Source: Micropterix aruncella
Taxonomy: Eukaryota; Arthropoda; Insecta; Lepidoptera; Micropterigidae
DNA: 64,000 bases
Assembly (NCBI GenBank): GCA_944548615.1
Contig: OX155950.1
Coordinates: 34,621,610-34,685,609, forward strand
Reading direction: 5' to 3'
In this document: one piece after another, positions 57,351 to 64,000 of the stretch
Layout: each line of letters opens with the position of its first letter
Position numbering within the stretch: position 1 is the first letter of the stretch
Notes under the pieces: model-generated
What the model was told of the DNA's origin: nothing
What the model saw: only the letters and a program-made list of their open reading frames with translations
The model's database searches: none
Made by a program: the position numbers and the translations under genes

Positions 57351-57486
57351 AATTATCTTAGAGACGGTCGAATTTTATAACATCACGTGGCAGTACTCAG
57401 ATGGTCACCCATACAAGTACTGACCATGCCCGGCGCTGCTTAACCGATGATATAATAGGAAACAGTGTTTTCTAAAGCGGCTACAG
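57351..57486 (-). mobile_element. 5S rRNA-derived SINE, copy 4 (alternative tail)
   Basis: The minus strand reads GGTTAAGCAGCGCCGGGCAT, GGTCAGTACTTGTATGGGTG and ACCATCTGAGTACTGCCACG, then GATGTTATAAAA and CCGTCTCTAAGATAATT. Tail shared with copy 2. Confidence 0.82.
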
Positions 57487-57632
57487 ACACGTGTCGCGCT
57501 TAACTGCAATTTTGAGCAATTTTTATTTTAGTATTTTGTGATGTGATGATTTACCAGTATCATATAATTATTAATATAGTTTGAAGGCTATATTAATAGT
57601 TATAATGATACTGATGATATATGATAGCTAAT

Positions 57633-57695
57633 CAGGTTGAAAGTGGCCTCCGAAATTATTAAAAAATTATAATTTCGGAGGCTACTTCCAACCTG
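57633..57695. repeat. 63-bp palindrome
   Basis: 27-bp arms (CAGGTTG.AAGT.GCCTCCGAAATTAT) with two mismatches and a 9-base loop. It would form a stable hairpin. Confidence 0.95.
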
Positions 57696-57699
57696 CCGC

Positions 57700-59067
57700 T
57701 GCAAAAACATTTATATCCTCAAAAAGTGGATACCATCTGTTCGGTTCATCTGTCTTTACAGGCGTTTCTAAACGGTAGTCGTCGTGGTTCCCCAATCTCA
57801 ATTAAATTAGCAACATTTCCCGCTGTCCTTCTAATATATTTTCCCGAATTTCGTCGCCCTGAATTCCCAGCAAACAAATCCTCAGTGGCCCGCCCGAAAG
57901 GGGAGGATCCGCTGTGACGTACTTATCTGGTCCTTCGTTAAAACGTCTCGCAGTCCTTATCCGACGAACCCTCTGGTTAAACGCTCAACGTGACAAAACT
58001 TTAAACTGCCAATAACAGTCGCCTCTTTTCGAGACGTATTTTTACTTAAAGCCATTTTCCGCGAAGAGGAGTTCAGTTTCTAAGACGGTTTGTATAATTC
58101 CGCCATCCTGGAACTTAGGTAAGGTAACAAGAAACGTCTACAATTGCTGCCAGTTCAGAAGTGTGCCTTCTTTATTTTGCTCTGTAACTTGTTTCGTCCA
58201 ACAAGAAATTTGATTTAAGTTCGACTTGAGAAATGGGTGCGTTTAGCTAACCCGTTACAAACTTTCACTAGAACAGTCAGACATTGGCAGTTAAAATCCC
58301 AATACAGGGTGAGTTTTAAATTAGCGACATCCTTGTAGTGGGCGAATCAGTAAGACAAACTAGGCAACTTTTGATTAAAGAAATGGGAAGAAAATATACT
58401 TTATAGGTTTTTTTTAAAATGGATTTTTTTAATAGTATGGAAAGCTATGAGCACGATGCGCTATCTAGTTATAGGTAACATATAGCTAATATTGCTTATT
58501 AGCTACCTATAGTTTATGTACTTTTCTTTAATAGATCAGATTTAGAAGTTTGACAAATTGAAAAAAACACTTTTTTTTTCAAAAATATTTGCTTTTCGTT
58601 TTTTTTATAGTATTAAATTAAAAGTTGCTTATTTCGTCGTACTGAGTCACCTACTACGAGGATGTAACTAATTAAAAAGTCACACTGTATATGAAAGTAA
58701 TATTATTTTTTTGCGTTATATAAAAAAAACGTAAGTATTATTAATTTAAACTAATTAAAACAATATTATCCATGGCAAAACCGGCGATTCGAACCACTTG
58801 CTTCTTTCTGCAAAATTCATTACAATTATTGGGTATAAATTAAGTGACTGTCAAATATAAAGTTTGTCTTTTCAACTCAGAATAAGAATAGAGGAAATGC
58901 AAAACGAAAAAAACGTAAAAAAACGAAAATGCAAAAATCACATTTTACAGGACATAGAAAAACTCTTTCTAGTTAAAAAAAAATGGTCATCAGAACTGAA
59001 TCGACGTTTAAAATTTCAATTTAATAGAATATGAGAAGGTGGTTCTAATTCAGCTTGCAGTATTTGA
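57700..59067. other. unassigned sequence
   Basis: No gene recognised. An imperfect palindrome (AGTTATAGGTAAC ... ACCTATAGTT) lies at about 58466-58513. Confidence 0.4.
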
Positions 59068-59082
59068 CCTACACAAACTAAC

Positions 59083-59585
59083 TAGAGCTGTCAACTACAA
59101 CGGGCAAACCCGTTATTCAGGAAATTTGATCGTTCTATCTCCCGTAAGGTGAGTGCAGAAGACCGCCACATGCCTGTAAGAGGTCAACGCCTTATCCGCG
59201 AGATAGTCAGGTATGTTACCCATCGGACCGACACTCGCGCCCTTACTTCCAGTTGCAACTAGATTACTCCGGTCCCCGACTGGTTACGAGTTCGAGGTCG
59301 CTTGCGCGGTCCTTTCCCTTACGTAGCGGTGAAACGGTGTCAACCGAATCTATCGCGGACCAGGGCATCCTTTGCCCGGCTGTTCACCCGGAATCGGAAT
59401 CGGATGCGCAAACCGTCCAGGAGCGCCAGAAGATTGACTCCTGTGGAAAATTAACCCTCAGGCTGATGTCCTACCCGGGCTCGCACTTCATGCGTGGAAG
59501 CCGCCGGATGGGTGTTGACCCGTGAGTGTGACTGACTCCGAACAAATGGATCTTCTTGGCCAACTCAACAAGTGGCGATTAGCTC
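59083..59585 (-). mobile_element. GC600 repeat, copy G (inverted)
   Basis: Flanked by direct repeats CCTACACAAACTAAC (59068-59082) and CCTACACACAAACTAAC (59586-59602). The minus strand runs from GAGCTAATCGCC through CGGGTCAACACCCATCCGG, CTCCTGGACGGTTTGCGCA, GACCTCGAACTCGTAACC and GGATAAGGCGTTG to TTGTAGTTGACAGCTCTAG. It defines both ends of the family. About 90 bp shorter than copy A because of a central deletion. Confidence 0.88.
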
Positions 59586-59602
59586 CCTACACACAAACTA
59601 AC

Positions 59603-60287
59603 AATCATTGCAAGGTAAAAAAAAGCTTGTAATAACATTTTTTTATGTGGTTCGCCAGCTTTTTATATGCGGTTATTTAGCCCGCCTTTAAATATATCTC
59701 CCCATGCCCCTATAGAGAGTATTTCAGAAGCCAGAGCACCGCATTTTGCTAGATACAATAGCCATAATGCCTTTCCAATTCCGTGAACGGACAGGCGCAA
59801 ATTAATTAGAGGAGAACGCCCTTCATTGCTGTAAATGCAAATCCTTTCTTATATTAGCTTATTCAAATATCCGTCGGCGGTCTTCCCGAAAGTCATCTAT
59901 AAGGCGGCGATACATTTTAAAATAGCCGAGGCCGGAATACGGCTAAGCCAGTTAGGCCGGTAATGGAATCACGAGCCACGCCATAATTAAATAAGACCGG
60001 GGGCCTTAATTGTTTTCAGCCCAGTAAATAAAGCTCTCGTTGTAAAATGCACTTCTATGGAATAGTGGCTTACCTATTATAAAACGCTGCATACCATAAA
60101 GCTGATTATATTTGCATAATTTTATTGTCAATTGAAATACGCATTGCGGTGCGTTTTGAATGTTATCAAGTGGAAATTATTATGCGGCATAAACTCGGAA
60201 TAGAGGTAGTATTCATTTTTCTATATTATGTTTGAAAATACAATCAATTTATATGCTACATTTCTGTATAGTAAAATATGCGTATAG
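59603..60287. other. unassigned sequence
   Basis: No gene or repeat recognised. Confidence 0.4.
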
Positions 60288-60380
60288 TTTTTACTTCACA
60301 AGCCTACGAAGCGACGAGGAGGTAAAGTATTGTGAACGCGCATTTTTTTTATTCGAGATGAAAACGGATATATACGTTTT
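60288..60380 (-). repeat. dispersed repeat family R, copy 8 (3' end, inverted)
   Basis: The minus strand reads TTTTCATCTCGAATAAAAAA, GCGCGTTCACAATACTTTAC and CTCCTCGTCGC, ending in AAGTAAAAA. Confidence 0.75.
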
Positions 60381-60383
60381 GAT

Positions 60384-60710
60384 AAAAAAACGAAATTCGA
60401 AATTTTAAATTCTTCCATCTGTCAAGTAGCTCGTCTTGTCTTGTTATTTCCCCTGAAATAATAGGAAATTGAGTGAGTTTACGTATAAAGAAGGATTGTA
60501 GCTTAATTTTTGAGATAATTGGATGAAGGGTGAGCGTTTACTAGTTGAAAAATGGGCCCAACTTAAACCTACTCCTCTTTCCGCAAGTGAGAGGCATTCA
60601 TCATTCTCGTTAACACCTAAAGCATTCCCGAATCCGATCAAGGGAATCCTTCGTCACGATGTAAGTGGCTTTTATAATTATTTACTTTATAATCATCTTA
60701 TTGATCAATT
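60384..60710 (+). repeat. 327-bp direct repeat, copy 1
   Basis: Identical to 60941-61267 at every compared position except C at about 60471 where the other has T. The end (TAAGTGGCTTTTATAATTAT ... TTGATCAATT) is homologous to the inverted repeat at 14403-14471. A 63-65 codon open frame on each strand is copied with it; neither has a recognisable domain. Confidence 0.97.
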
Positions 60711-60940
60711 CTAAAAAGAATATATACACAAAACTATCAAATATTTCAAAATATTGAATTTTTACATATTTTATGTTTCGTTCATTGTAAATAATCCATT
60801 TAGGTTAAAGGTAATCTTTCCAACTAATAGGAAAGAGCTGACTGCTTCCTTTCATTGATATGAGGGCATGTCACGCTTTTAGTTTTAAGTTTTCAGCTGA
60901 ATATTGATCGCAGCTTCTTTATATCGCACCTTTAGAAAAT

Positions 60941-63380
<2,440 letters not shown>

Positions 63381-63489
63381 TTAAATGCAGGATATTAAGA
63401 GCTCCCTAAGCGGTCAGTATTGCTTGTCAAGTATATACGTGCCTAACAAGCAACGCCTGACGTGCCTTAATGACACATTAAGCAATCTT

Positions 63490-63660
63490 TCATGCAATTA
63501 CACATTTGCCGGCGCAGTGCCTCTGCGTCGCGCGCTGGGATATATTCGGGTGTTAAAACAGCAGATTTGACTGTCTATGGAGGCTGTACGCATGCTTGTC
63601 AAGCATTTACACTCAATTGCCGGCGAATTGCCTCCGAGACGCGCGCTGGAAGGAGATCGC
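63490..63660 (+). repeat. degenerate ~112-bp duplication
   Basis: TTGCCGGCGCAGTGCCTCTGCGTCGCGCGCTGG-type sequence near 63507 recurs near 63618 (TTGCCGGCGAATTGCCTCC, GACGCGCGCTGGAAGG). Confidence 0.65.
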
Positions 63661-64000
63661 AAAACGCCGGAGATAGGCAAATAATATTTATTTTATAACA
63701 TTAATCAAAAACGCCATATTTTTAATTTTTATACCAGGGAGTCACAATAGTTAGACGCACTTTAAAATCCTTTTATATCAGCGATAGCTCAGTAGATATT
63801 TATTTACATAGATAGTAGAGTCATATGATAGAAGCACCGTGCATATTTCAAGTTAGATATTTAAATAGACGGTTGGCATAAATATTAATTTGTCTCTGTA
63901 AATAATTGTTACAGAACAATATTATTTAGGTTTTAGGTTTAGCTATATTTTCAAAAAAGTAAACACTGCTAGTACTACCTGTTAGCAGGTAGAAACCACT
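63661..64000. other. unassigned AT-rich sequence
   Basis: No feature recognised to the end of the window. Confidence 0.4.

Noticed and set aside
58770..58805. B-box-like GGTTCGAATCGCCGG on the minus strand
   Set aside because: No A box at a suitable distance and no acceptor or anticodon stems, so not a tRNA gene.
60523..60714. 63-codon frame in the 327-bp repeat as a duplicated gene
   Set aside because: Both strands are open over the same region and no domain is recognisable; duplication alone does not show coding.

Overview
This is eukaryotic, AT-rich, repeat-dense DNA, almost certainly from an insect and most plausibly a lepidopteran. The grounds are arthropod-type non-LTR retrotransposons (jockey/CR1-like and one with an R2-type endonuclease), a Penelope-like element with a GIY-YIG domain, piggyBac-like and Tc1/mariner-like remnants, TTAGG-like tracts, and many small fold-back elements. 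I found no host protein-coding gene and no intact tRNA or rRNA gene. Nearly every recognisable coding stretch is a transposable-element fragment. The window reads as intergenic or large-intron DNA. The order assignment is inference.

Layout. 1-7 kb: a decayed reverse transcriptase (RT) copy on the minus strand, then a well-preserved 5'-truncated LINE (3563-5853) with visible target-site duplications, then a LINE 3' end. 7.7-10.4 kb: nested inverted repeats around a TTAA-flanked piggyBac-like element. 10.9-15 kb: a dispersed repeat, a mariner fossil, a long (TA)n tract beside a 69-bp inverted repeat, and a 200-base N gap. 15.3-21.4 kb: the first copy of a GC-rich ~600-bp repeat (called GC600 here), a C-rich tract, and the C-terminal end of an R2-like endonuclease element. 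21.6-26.3 kb: three Penelope-like fragments and a 118-bp satellite block. 26.7-33 kb: a short TTAA-flanked element, a 5S rRNA-derived SINE, a ~205-bp minisatellite interrupted by a two-layer insertion, and TTAGG-like tracts. 33-43.1 kb: a patchwork of LINE pieces, GC600 copies (two in tandem inside a LINE), and several fold-back elements. 43.7-57.5 kb: three more 5S-derived SINEs, further LINE pieces, two more 118-bp satellite arrays (one with a head-to-head inversion), and a second LINE with a clean 10-bp target-site duplication. 57.6-64 kb: long palindromes, the last GC600 copy, and a 327-bp near-identical duplication next to a second (TA)n tract.

The elements do not form a pathway, but their nesting gives an insertion history. 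GC600 copies sit inside LINEs. A LINE sits inside a GC-rich element that itself sits inside a minisatellite. The most interesting families are the seven-copy GC600 retroposon-like repeat with 13-17 bp target duplications, the four-copy 5S-derived SINE, and the 118-119 bp satellite in three blocks with an inversion point.
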